Source of the DNA: PWPS01 sp964507105
GTDB lineage: Bacteria > Patescibacteriota > Minisyncoccia > Minisyncoccales > PWPS01
Assembly (NCBI GenBank): GCA_964507105.1
Contig: CAZDOR010000009.1
Span: 1 to 25,243, forward strand
Direction: 5' to 3'
DNA length: 25,243 nucleotides
The notes beneath the pieces are model-generated. The model was not told where the DNA came from and did no database searches. It worked only from the letters and a program-made list of their open reading frames with translations. Position numbers and translations under genes: made by a program. Of the stretch, positions 15,000 to 21,138 are shown piece by piece (the first letter of the stretch is position 1; each line of letters starts with the position of its first letter).

Positions 15000-16055
15000 T
15001 TGACAAGTAATATTTTAATCGGTTTCGATCCTGAAAAATCAATCGGAAGAAGACATGAATTTTCAGATGACGACAAATATTATTTCGGAAACTATGATCC
15101 TTTTTTCATTGATCAAAATCTAAAAATAGCACTATCGAAAGCCTATAGGAGAATGGAGGGCAGAACACAGGTATTTTACTCTCCGAAAACACCACACGCA
15201 AGAACACGAATGACTCACACTATCGAAGTTAAATCGATAGCATCGATAATAACTAAAAAATTGGGGCTAAATAATTATTTAGCGGAAGCTATAGCCTTGG
15301 GCCATGATGCCGGGCACACCCCTTTCGGTCATTTGGGAGAACGTTTTTTAACTGATAAGCTGGGGGAGAAATTTAGACATAGTTCTTTCGCCGTGATAGT
15401 CTCCGAATTTATAGAACGGGAAGGTCGAGGACTTAATTTGGGCTATGAAACTTTACAAGGTATCTATAAGCACTCGGGAAACCTGAGAAAATTCAATTAT
15501 TCTTATCCTCAAGAGTATTTTGCCGCAAGAATTGCAGACAAGGTTGCTTATATATTCAGTGACTACAACGATGCACAAAGAATGGGATACATTCAAAATA
15601 AAGATAAACCCAACCCAATAGAAAAAATAGGGCAATCCCAGCGGGAAAGAGTGAAAAGAGTGCTTGAGGCTATATTTTTAGAAAGTAAATCCAAGGACGT
15701 GCTCTCCTTTAAAGACACGGATGTGGCAAAGAATTTCATGGAAGCTTATGAATGGATGTTTCAAAATGTATATCACAAAGCCGATAAAAGGATAGATATG
15801 GGAGTTCTGGAAAAGGGATTTCAATACATTCAAGAAAGTTCTTTTTTAAACTCTATTGATCCGGTAATAGTTTTTGGTCTTTCAACCGAAAAAGAAATAA
15901 ATCTTTTTTCTTCACTATGGGAGATGAATGATTTGAATCCGAAAAAGATTGAGGGTACGGGAATAGTGGAGGTTATACCCTGTATTGAGAATGTAAACGT
16001 TAAAAATTTTCACGACTTTCCTTTTGGTGAGGAGGAGTTCAAAAAAGCGCCTTAA
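15000..16055 (+). CDS. dGTPase-like HD-domain triphosphohydrolase
   Basis: The start is placed at TTG 15000, 8 bases after the core of GGGAGGTGA (14986-14994), giving 351 residues. A longer frame upstream would begin inside the pulA terminator and add a spurious hydrophobic leader. The HD metal site is clear: His73 in RMTHTIEV, then GHDAGHTPFGHLGE (101-114) with His102-Asp103 and His106, and a later Asp in RIADKVAYIFSD. This is the layout of deoxyguanosinetriphosphate triphosphohydrolase-like proteins, which convert dNTP to nucleoside plus triphosphate and trim the dNTP pool. Length is short compared with E. coli Dgt but typical for the shorter bacterial type. Its stop lies in a terminator loop. 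Confidence 0.9.
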   Translation: MTSNILIGFDPEKSIGRRHEFSDDDKYYFGNYDPFFIDQNLKIALSKAYRRMEGRTQVFYSPKTPHARTRMTHTIEVKSIASIITKKLGLNNYLAEAIALGHDAGHTPFGHLGERFLTDKLGEKFRHSSFAVIVSEFIEREGRGLNLGYETLQGIYKHSGNLRKFNYSYPQEYFAARIADKVAYIFSDYNDAQRMGYIQNKDKPNPIEKIGQSQRERVKRVLEAIFLESKSKDVLSFKDTDVAKNFMEAYEWMFQNVYHKADKRIDMGVLEKGFQYIQESSFLNSIDPVIVFGLSTEKEINLFSSLWEMNDLNPKKIEGTGIVEVIPCIENVNVKNFHDFPFGEEEFKKAP

Positions 16056-16072
16056 TGGCGCTTCTTTTTTTT
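16045..16072 (+). terminator. Intrinsic terminator with the dGTPase stop codon in its loop
   Basis: AAGCGCC (16045-16051) pairs with GGCGCTT (16057-16063), with a TTAAT loop that contains the stop TAA (16053-16055), followed by C and eight T. Confidence 0.92.
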
Positions 16073-16099
16073 ATAAAAAAACCGGCTTTTTTCAGCCGG
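16073..16099 (-). terminator. Intrinsic terminator of the 30-residue membrane protein gene
   Basis: On the minus strand CCGGCT (16099-16094), a six-base GAAAAA loop and AGCCGG (16087-16082) are followed by a T run. It lies back to back with the plus-strand terminator of the dGTPase gene, 1 base after it. Confidence 0.88.
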
Positions 16100-16192
16100 C
16101 TAATTTAAAAATCTTCCAAATAATATTCCGATCCCAGCAGCTGACAAAGTGAAAACAGCAGCAAGACTAATAATTTGGATAGCCACGTTCAT
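16100..16192 (-). CDS. 30-residue single-pass membrane protein
   Basis: ATG at 16192 opens a 30-codon gene ending in TAG. The peptide is one hydrophobic helix: MNVAIQIISLAAVFTL, then SAAGIGILFGRFLN. It contains a GxG/small-residue face (A-A-G-I-G-I-L-F-G) that suits helix packing. Support is strong for its size: AAGGAGGTG SD (16207-16199 minus) seven bases before the ATG, a promoter on the minus strand and a perfect terminator right after the stop. It may be a small subunit or regulator of a membrane complex, or a type I toxin-like peptide, but no partner or antitoxin RNA is visible. The family is not recognised. Confidence 0.75.
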   Translation of the reverse strand: MNVAIQIISLAAVFTLSAAGIGILFGRFLN

Positions 16193-16211
16193 GTCAGCAC
16201 CTCCTTATCTA

Positions 16212-16238
16212 CTTATATCATAAATTTATTATTGACAA
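16212..16238 (-). promoter_or_regulatory. Minus-strand promoter of the 30-residue gene
   Basis: TTGTCA (16238-16233) and an extended -10 TGA-TATAAG (hexamer 16217-16212) are separated by 15 bases. The -35 overlaps that of the divergent promoter, because TTGACAA reads TTGTCAA on the other strand. Confidence 0.5.
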
Positions 16239-16260
16239 AAGATAAATAATAATGTATAAA
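16232..16260 (+). promoter_or_regulatory. Consensus sigma70 promoter TTGACA-N17-TATAAA
   Basis: TTGACA (16232-16237) and TATAAA (16255-16260) at the ideal 17 bp spacing, with TG at 16253-16254. It drives the predicted beta-solenoid gene at 16303. Confidence 0.85.
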
Positions 16261-16302
16261 CATAGACTAATGAACTTTAACAAAAAATAAGGAGGGATCG
16301 CA

Positions 16303-16953
16303 TTGAGTAATTCGGTTGCAGACAAGCGGTTTGCAAAAAAGCGCTTTGCTGTTCTTGATAGAAACGAAAAAATTGGAAATACCTCTCTAAACTGGAATCG
16401 ATTCAGGGCAAAAAACTTGCACGTATCAATAAGAAAAGATAAGCGGACCAGATCAATTGACGTTGTTTTGGATGGGGGGTTTATTGATGGTGACTTGATT
16501 ATTAACGGATTAGATCAAAAAATAAGATCCGTGCGGATAATTAATTGTCAGGTTTCAGGAAAAATTTCAATTTATTCTGTTAAAGCTAAAGAGATTACAA
16601 TAATTTCAAATTGTTTTGGAATTGATCTTGTGGATAGCGACATAAATGCACTTCATATCTGTTCTCAGGTGAGTAGCAAAATCAATTTAGTAAAACTCAA
16701 TTGCCTTAAAGTTGAATTAAACGGACATTCCGAGATTGTTGATTTAAAAAGAGTTTGCGCTGAACGGTTGACGATTGACAGTTTTGAAACCAATTTTATC
16801 GCCGGAAATAATTTAAATATTAAAAAGATTAAAGTATTTACAGACAGCCGGCTGGACCTCAAAAGATTGACCTCCAATAAAATTTATTTTTACAGAAGAG
16901 GAAGTCAACCGGGAATAATACACGGATTAAAGAATGCGAGATTAAAAATTTAA
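16303..16953 (+). CDS. Predicted beta-solenoid-like protein, unknown function
   Basis: The product has 216 residues and starts at TTG (16303) eight or so bases after AAGGAGGGA. The N-terminal 35 residues are basic (ADKRFAKKRFAVLDRNEK). Residues 40-200 are a long series of short alternating hydrophobic strands separated by polar turns, for example IDGDLIINGL, VRIINCQVSGKISIY, EITIISNCFGIDLV, DINALHIC, INLVKLNCLKVELNG. This is what one expects of a right-handed beta-solenoid, reminiscent of bactofilins but without a clear family match. Five cysteines (82, 104, 120, 134, 152) recur near strand ends and could stack. No signal peptide or membrane segment is seen. Function unknown. It is a single transcription unit. 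Confidence 0.7.
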   Translation: MSNSVADKRFAKKRFAVLDRNEKIGNTSLNWNRFRAKNLHVSIRKDKRTRSIDVVLDGGFIDGDLIINGLDQKIRSVRIINCQVSGKISIYSVKAKEITIISNCFGIDLVDSDINALHICSQVSSKINLVKLNCLKVELNGHSEIVDLKRVCAERLTIDSFETNFIAGNNLNIKKIKVFTDSRLDLKRLTSNKIYFYRRGSQPGIIHGLKNARLKI

Positions 16954-16964
16954 ATTTAAAATAG

Positions 16965-16990
16965 AGGCACCCGAAAGGGTGCTTTTTTTT
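16965..16990 (+). terminator. Intrinsic terminator
   Basis: GCACCC (16967-16972), GAAA tetraloop, GGGTGC (16977-16982), then eight T. The GNRA tetraloop makes it very stable. Confidence 0.93.
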
Positions 16991-17004
16991 ATTATAAATT
17001 AGAG

Positions 17005-17010
17005 TATAAT
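17005..17010 (+). promoter_or_regulatory. -10 element of the PspC gene
   Basis: TATAAT (17005-17010) lies 31 bases before ATG 17042. The predicted transcript begins near 17017, where another ATG opens a 16-codon frame that overlaps the PspC start. Confidence 0.45.
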
Positions 17011-17041
17011 TAAAGTATGATTCGGCTAATAATTAAAATCT

Positions 17042-17464
17042 ATGAAAAAACTGACAAAAAGCAATAAAAATAAAGTTGTAGCCGGAATCTTCGGGGGGAT
17101 CGGAGAATACTTTGACATAGATCCAACTTTATTACGTCTCATTGGGTTGTTTTTGTTTATTTTCTCCGGATTCATTCCCTTCGTTTTGGTTTATTTGGTT
17201 GCTATCTTCATAGTTCCCAAATCGGAAGAGCAAATCAAAATCGATGCAGAAAAACCGACTTATAAAAAGGGGTGGTTTTGGGTTTTCGTTTTGATAGTTA
17301 TCTTTCTTGCTTTACCCGTAATCGTTTTTATTATTTTTGCAGCAAGAATAACCGAAACTTCATATGAAATCGATGAGAGCATGCTTAAAGAAGAGGTGGT
17401 CAGCGAAGAGGAGGTTGATTGGAAAGAAAGCATCTATAAAGAAAGCATCCATAAAGATTGGTAA
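17042..17464 (+). CDS. PspC-domain membrane protein
   Basis: The product has 140 residues. Residues 3-61 form a PspC domain: KLTKSNKNKVVAGIFGGIGEYFDIDPTLLRLI, then a hydrophobic hairpin ending in YLVAIFIVPK. A second membrane segment follows (about 78-101, FWVFVLIVIFLALPVIVFIIF), then an acidic tail with two copies of KESI. PspC proteins sense envelope stress with PspA in proteobacteria, while stand-alone PspC domains in other bacteria are membrane proteins of uncertain role. No PspA or PspF is nearby. No SD is present before the ATG. Confidence 0.88.
   Translation: MKKLTKSNKNKVVAGIFGGIGEYFDIDPTLLRLIGLFLFIFSGFIPFVLVYLVAIFIVPKSEEQIKIDAEKPTYKKGWFWVFVLIVIFLALPVIVFIIFAARITETSYEIDESMLKEEVVSEEEVDWKESIYKESIHKDW
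17423..17452 (+). repeat. Short tandem repeat in the PspC gene tail
   Basis: Two 15-bp units, AAAGAAAGCATCTAT and AAAGAAAGCATCCAT, lie head to tail with one mismatch, and encode a repeated K-E-S-I motif. It looks like a recent in-frame duplication. Confidence 0.7.
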
Positions 17465-17470
17465 GAGCTA

Positions 17471-17498
17471 TTGACAAAAATAAATATATTATTATAAT
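17471..17498 (+). promoter_or_regulatory. Consensus sigma70 promoter TTGACA-N16-TATAAT
   Basis: Both hexamers are perfect (17471-17476 and 17493-17498), spaced by 16 bases, just after the PspC stop codon. The predicted +1 is near 17505, three bases before an ATG. Confidence 0.85.
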
Positions 17499-17507
17499 TA
17501 GTCAACT

Positions 17508-17582
17508 ATGAAAATGTGCCACCCGACAATTGTCTATTTTACGTTTTTCCTTATTACGAATAAATTGTTCGGGAGGCTCTAG
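17508..17582 (+). CDS. Possible 24-residue hydrophobic leader peptide
   Basis: ATG at 17508, three bases from the predicted +1, opens a 24-codon frame (start MKMCHPTIVYFTFFLI, end TNKLFGRL) that stops at TAG 17580-17582. The stop sits just after the 5' arm of the predicted antiterminator. There is no SD, so it would have to be translated from a leaderless mRNA. If translated it is a natural candidate for a leader peptide of the attenuator. If not, the region is a non-coding RNA. Confidence 0.3.
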   Translation: MKMCHPTIVYFTFFLITNKLFGRL

Positions 17583-17617
17583 CATTAACTAAATATTAGC
17601 CATCAAAGCCTCCCGAA
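17522..17617 (+). promoter_or_regulatory. Attenuator-like leader with mutually exclusive hairpins
   Basis: Three helices compete. Arm CCCGACAAT (17522-17530) pairs with ATTGTTCGGG (17564-17573) with one bulge. TTCGGGAGGCT (17568-17578) pairs perfectly over 11 bases with AGCCTCCCGAA (17607-17617). The last arm is also needed for the terminator stem at 17608-17625. This is the order of anti-antiterminator, antiterminator and terminator. No known riboswitch or T-box motif is recognised. An independent small RNA of about 125 bases is the alternative. Confidence 0.5.
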
Positions 17618-17632
17618 AAGGAGGCCTTTTTT
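17608..17632 (+). terminator. Intrinsic terminator (attenuator candidate)
   Basis: GCCTCC (17608-17613), loop CGAAAA, GGAGGC (17620-17625), then C and six T. It precedes the small gene pair by about 78 bases, with no convincing promoter in between. Confidence 0.85.
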
Positions 17633-17660
17633 AATCGAGTTTTGCAAAGTTAAATTTGTA

Positions 17661-17706
17661 AGACCCGGTTAAAAACCGGCACCCAACAAAAAAGAAAGGA
17701 GGGTCT
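17661..17706 (+). promoter_or_regulatory. 5' UTR stem that could mask an SD
   Basis: AGACCC (17661-17666) is complementary to GGGTCT (17701-17706), which overlaps the SD AAGGAGGG (17696-17703) of the gene at 17710. A competing hairpin CCGGTT-AAA-AACCGG (17665-17679) shares two bases with the first arm, so the two folds exclude each other in part. Confidence 0.35.
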
Positions 17707-17709
17707 GAA

Positions 17710-17907
17710 ATGCTAAAATCGGGAAAAAGAATCCGTGAAGAAAATTATCTGGAAATTAGAAAAATGGATGATCGGCGAGAAGCTATAGAGCAGAAATTAG
17801 CGAGGAGCGAACTTTCACAACAAAAAAAAAGAGAGCTAAAGAAAGAGCTGGGAAGCCTGGACAGACTTATAAGGAATAAAAAAGTCTTGAACAGAGAAAT
17901 ACTCTAA
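17710..17907 (+). CDS. Small charged helical-hairpin protein (65 aa), unknown function
   Basis: The product has 65 residues, is highly basic and acidic with no membrane segment. A first helix (YLEIRKMDDRREAIEQKLA), a RSELS turn/cap and a second helix (QQKKRELKKELGSLDRLI) suggest an antiparallel helical hairpin. The SD AAGGAGGG is ideal. It lies 19 bases before a second gene of the same type, and both end at one terminator. Spo0E-like phosphatases are also two-helix proteins of this size, but the required SQELD motif is absent. No function assigned. Confidence 0.7.
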   Translation: MLKSGKRIREENYLEIRKMDDRREAIEQKLARSELSQQKKRELKKELGSLDRLIRNKKVLNREIL

Positions 17908-17926
17908 ACCATAAGGGGGTTAAAAA

Positions 17927-18127
17927 ATGTTTGGTTCAAGAATTGATCCGGTAGTTAAGGAATTGAATCGAAAGTATGCCAGAAGTGTTGAGAAGAAGAT
18001 CGAAATAAAAGACAGAATGAAAAATAGAAACCTACCTAAGAATCAAAATGAAAACTTAAGAGTGCAGTTGCAAGAAATAGAAAAAGAAATTTCAAGTTAT
18101 GAAAAGAAGCTGAGAAGAAGAATTTAG
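17927..18127 (+). CDS. Small charged helical-hairpin protein (66 aa), unknown function
   Basis: The product has 66 residues. Helix 1 is LNRKYARSVEKKIEIKDRM, followed by NRNLPKN as a cap and helix 2 ENLRVQLQEIEKEISSYEKKL, ending in a very basic RRRI. Start ATG follows AAGGGGG by 8 bases. It shares with the upstream partner and with the 58-residue protein at 10981 the pattern of an acidic/amide residue, Leu, Ser or Pro, then Leu at +7 and heptad hydrophobics. This points to divergent paralogues or convergent helical hairpins. Nucleic-acid or protein binding is possible; nothing is certain. Confidence 0.7.
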   Translation: MFGSRIDPVVKELNRKYARSVEKKIEIKDRMKNRNLPKNQNENLRVQLQEIEKEISSYEKKLRRRI

Positions 18128-18144
18128 TGGGTGTTTTTGAAATC

Positions 18145-18171
18145 GGGGGTGGAAAAACCACCCCTTTTTTT
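18145..18171 (+). terminator. Intrinsic terminator of the small-gene pair
   Basis: GGGGTGG (18146-18152), AAAAA loop, CCACCCC (18158-18164), then seven T. Confidence 0.93.
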
Positions 18172-18205
18172 ATTTAGAATTCGGTAAATCATAGCAATTT
18201 GTTGG

Positions 18206-18233
18206 TTGAAAATTACAAATAGTTTTGTATAAT
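18206..18233 (+). promoter_or_regulatory. Sigma70 promoter TTGAAA-N16-TATAAT
   Basis: TTGAAA (18206-18211) and TATAAT (18228-18233), 16 bases apart, precede the carbamoyltransferase gene with a predicted leader of about 32 bases that lacks an SD. It probably drives the three-gene cassette. Confidence 0.65.
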
Positions 18234-18271
18234 TAACGGGAATTATCTCAATAAACAAGCAATATAATTTT

Positions 18272-19954
18272 ATGAATATATTGGGAATATCGGATACAAT
18301 TACAGATTCCGGAATAGCTTATTCAGAAAAAGGAAAATTAATAATGGCCGTAAATGAAGAAAGATTCACCAGAAAAAAAACTCAGGGAGGTTTTCCCGAT
18401 GAGTGCCTGAGTTATTTTTTAAATAATCATGATCCAAAAAAAGTAGATTTAATCGTCGTGGGGGGGATACTAACACCAACTTTATTGACCAGAGCTTTTC
18501 CAAAATTAGGAAAGCAAAACAAGCAAGAGGCAAGAAAAAAAGCAATAAGGGGAAGATTAATTGATTTTTTAGAGTATAAACTTAAAATAAACAGTCGAAT
18601 AAAACCTGATGATGATTTTGCAGGCACAGTCAAAAAAATTTCAAAAAAATTAATAAGAAAAAGCCTGCCCAAAGAACTGGAATCAAAGCCGATAGAGCTA
18701 TCCGAACATCACCTTAATCATGCCGCAGCGACTTATTTTTGTTCTGGCTTTGAAAACTCCCTTGTGGTCACCCTCGATGGTTTTGGAGATGGTTTTTCTG
18801 CAAAAATATATTCAGTGAAAAACTCTAATTTCAAGGAAGTCTTTTCTGCTGACGCGCTGGACTCCTTCGGGCTTTTTTACTCCTTAATAACTGCTCTCTG
18901 CGGCTACAAACAGCATAGACATGAAGGAAAAATAACGGGATTGGCAGCCTTCGGAGATGCAGCTAAAATAAATATTGAATTTCCTTTTGAATTTAATGAA
19001 AAAATGGAATTAAAGTATACAGGAAGTTACGGAAAAAAGGGAATTAAAAATTTAAAGAAAGAACTGAAAGAAAAATCAAAGGAAGATATTTCAGCCTGGG
19101 TTCAAAAAAATACTGAAAAATACGTCTGTAAATTAATAGACTATTATTTAAAAGAAACCGGACATAAAAATGTTGCACTGGCCGGAGGCGTAACTGCCAA
19201 TGTAAAATTAAATCAGAGAATTCACGAATTAGATAATGTTGAAAATATTTATATTTATCCAGCAATGAGTGATGCCGGATTATCACATGGTGCAATCTTG
19301 GCTAAAAATAGAAAGAAAGAAGTTATAAATAATATCTATTACGGTCCAGAATACTCAAATCAAGATATTGAAAACGAACTGGAAAAGAACAACTTAAACT
19401 ACAAAAAATACCAAAAAATAGAAAATAAGATAGCAAAAATTATCTCTCAGGGTAAAATAGTAGCCAGGTTTTCAGGCAGGATGGAGTATGGACCACGAGC
19501 ATTGGGAAATAGAACGATTATGGTTCAAGCCACTGATCCGGATATAAATCGGTCATTAAATAAAAAGCTGGACAGAACCGAATTCATGCCTTTTGCGCCC
19601 GTAATTTTGGAAGAATATGCAGATAGATGTATTAAAGACCTAAAAGGAGCTGAATTGACTTCCAAGTTTATGAATATTTCTTTTGACGTTACCGATTACA
19701 TGGAAAAAAATTGCCCCGCTGCAGTTCATGTTGACAAAACGGCAAGACCACAAATTCTTTCTAAAAATGATAATCCCGGCTTTCACAAAATATTAATGGA
19801 ATATTACGAAATAACCGGCCTTCCGGCAATGATTAACACCAGCTTTAATGCTCATGGTGAACCAATAGTTCGAACACCGAAAGAAGCAATACAAAGTTTT
19901 CTGAACACAGATCTTGATTTTTTAGCTATAAATAACTTTTTAGTAGAAAAATGA
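18272..19954 (+). CDS. Carbamoyltransferase (NodU/CmcH/TobZ family)
   Basis: The product has 560 residues, slightly short of the usual 570-600. The N-terminal ASKHA-type domain begins MNILGISD...DSGIAYSEKGKLIMAVNEERFTRKK. Metal and substrate motifs are HHLNHAA (146-152), TLDGFGDG (167-174) and GGVTANVKLN (305-314). The YrdC-like C-terminal half has EYGPRALGNRTI (405-416), FMPFAPVIL, then NTSFNAHGEPIVRTPKEAI near the end. The family makes carbamoyl-AMP from carbamoyl phosphate and ATP, then moves the carbamoyl group to a sugar or other hydroxyl. It overlaps the next gene by 4 bp (ATGA), so it acts with the aminotransferase and radical SAM enzyme. Confidence 0.94.
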   Translation: MNILGISDTITDSGIAYSEKGKLIMAVNEERFTRKKTQGGFPDECLSYFLNNHDPKKVDLIVVGGILTPTLLTRAFPKLGKQNKQEARKKAIRGRLIDFLEYKLKINSRIKPDDDFAGTVKKISKKLIRKSLPKELESKPIELSEHHLNHAAATYFCSGFENSLVVTLDGFGDGFSAKIYSVKNSNFKEVFSADALDSFGLFYSLITALCGYKQHRHEGKITGLAAFGDAAKINIEFPFEFNEKMELKYTGSYGKKGIKNLKKELKEKSKEDISAWVQKNTEKYVCKLIDYYLKETGHKNVALAGGVTANVKLNQRIHELDNVENIYIYPAMSDAGLSHGAILAKNRKKEVINNIYYGPEYSNQDIENELEKNNLNYKKYQKIENKIAKIISQGKIVARFSGRMEYGPRALGNRTIMVQATDPDINRSLNKKLDRTEFMPFAPVILEEYADRCIKDLKGAELTSKFMNISFDVTDYMEKNCPAAVHVDKTARPQILSKNDNPGFHKILMEYYEITGLPAMINTSFNAHGEPIVRTPKEAIQSFLNTDLDFLAINNFLVEK

Positions 19955-21138
19955 TTCCCAGAAGAGATATAAAATTATATAACGGGTTAATTACTATAGC
20001 TTTAAATTGGCTTTTTGAAAACAAAAAACACAAATCCCGAAAGAAATTTAAAGCCGAGCTATCCAACTATTTCTCAAATGAAAATATTTTCCTTCTCGGA
20101 GGAGGGCGGCAAGCTTTTCATTTAATTTTTGATAATAATAGTTTTGAAAGGGGTGATGAAGTGGTAGTTCCTAACTATTACTTGCCCGTCTTAATTCCAA
20201 TCATAAAATCGAAAGGGCTTGTTCCGGTTTTTTGTGATATAAACAAAAAAACTCTCTCTCCCGATTTAGAAGATTTATTAGATAAAATTAATGAAGATAC
20301 TCGTTTTATGGTTCTCCCTCACATGTTCGGATTAACAGGAAAAGTTCAAGAAATAGTTAAAAGTATAAAGAAAAAAAACGAAAATATTTTAATAATAGAA
20401 GACTGCGCACATGCTTTCGGTTCAGAATACAATGAAAAAAAAGTCGGTACTTTTGGTGATTTTGCTCTTTTTAGCTTTAATTACATCAAAACCTTGAGCA
20501 CGCTACAAGGCGGAATGCTACTTGTGAATAATACAGAGCAAATTAGAAAAATTAAGACTGATTACTTTTCAAACTACACCGATCTAAAAAAAATAAAAGT
20601 TTTAAAGCATATTCTTTATTACTATCTATTAATCTTAACCTTGAAAACCCCCCTCCTATATATATTAAAGATATCCTTAAAAAATAAAAAACTAAAAAAG
20701 ATAATAAAAAAAATAAATAATTCTAAAAAAAAGAACTGGAAAAGAGAAAAGTTGTCTCCTTTTTTATCTTTTGTGGGGTTAAAAGAGCTTGAAAAATTCG
20801 AAAAAAAACAGAAAATTATAAATGAAAAATTGTCTTTATACAGAGAAAAAATAGATAGTGATTTTTGGGATAAAAAACCGGTAGGATTTGAATCAAAATG
20901 GTCTAAATACTACCTAACACTTGTTTTGGGAAAGAATGCTAAAAGGATGAATAATTATTTTTTTTCTAAAAAAATAGATGTATCAGTAAAAGACGAATTA
21001 ATGGGTGTTTGTTCAAAAAATAAAAAATTACAAGACTCTCTTGCAATTTACCGGAATATTGTTCAATTTCCTCTTCATGAAAATCTAAAGAAAGAAGAGA
21101 TTAAAAAAATTAGTGATGCAATAAATTCATTAAAATGA
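19951..21138 (+). CDS. DegT/DnrJ/EryC1/StrS-type PLP aminotransferase
   Basis: The product has 395 residues and the PLP fold type I pattern. Landmarks are GGGRQAFHLIF (50-60), VVVPNYYLPVLIPIIKSKGLVPVFCDI, the PLP-N1 Asp151 in IIEDCAHAFGS and the Schiff-base Lys180 in SFNYIKTLSTLQGGML. Residues 210-275 are an unusually lysine-rich helical stretch. The family transaminates keto-sugars (often nucleotide-linked) or scyllo-inosose-like ketones. This member is divergent; the Lys region has TLSTLQGG in place of the usual N-x-x-x-GEGG. It is coupled by 4-bp overlaps to both neighbours. Confidence 0.88.
   Translation: MIPRRDIKLYNGLITIALNWLFENKKHKSRKKFKAELSNYFSNENIFLLGGGRQAFHLIFDNNSFERGDEVVVPNYYLPVLIPIIKSKGLVPVFCDINKKTLSPDLEDLLDKINEDTRFMVLPHMFGLTGKVQEIVKSIKKKNENILIIEDCAHAFGSEYNEKKVGTFGDFALFSFNYIKTLSTLQGGMLLVNNTEQIRKIKTDYFSNYTDLKKIKVLKHILYYYLLILTLKTPLLYILKISLKNKKLKKIIKKINNSKKKNWKREKLSPFLSFVGLKELEKFEKKQKIINEKLSLYREKIDSDFWDKKPVGFESKWSKYYLTLVLGKNAKRMNNYFFSKKIDVSVKDELMGVCSKNKKLQDSLAIYRNIVQFPLHENLKKEEIKKISDAINSLK

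Noticed and set aside
17017..17067. 16-codon upstream frame overlapping the PspC start
   Set aside because: It begins at the predicted +1, so leaderless translation is conceivable, but there is no coding evidence beyond the ATG position.
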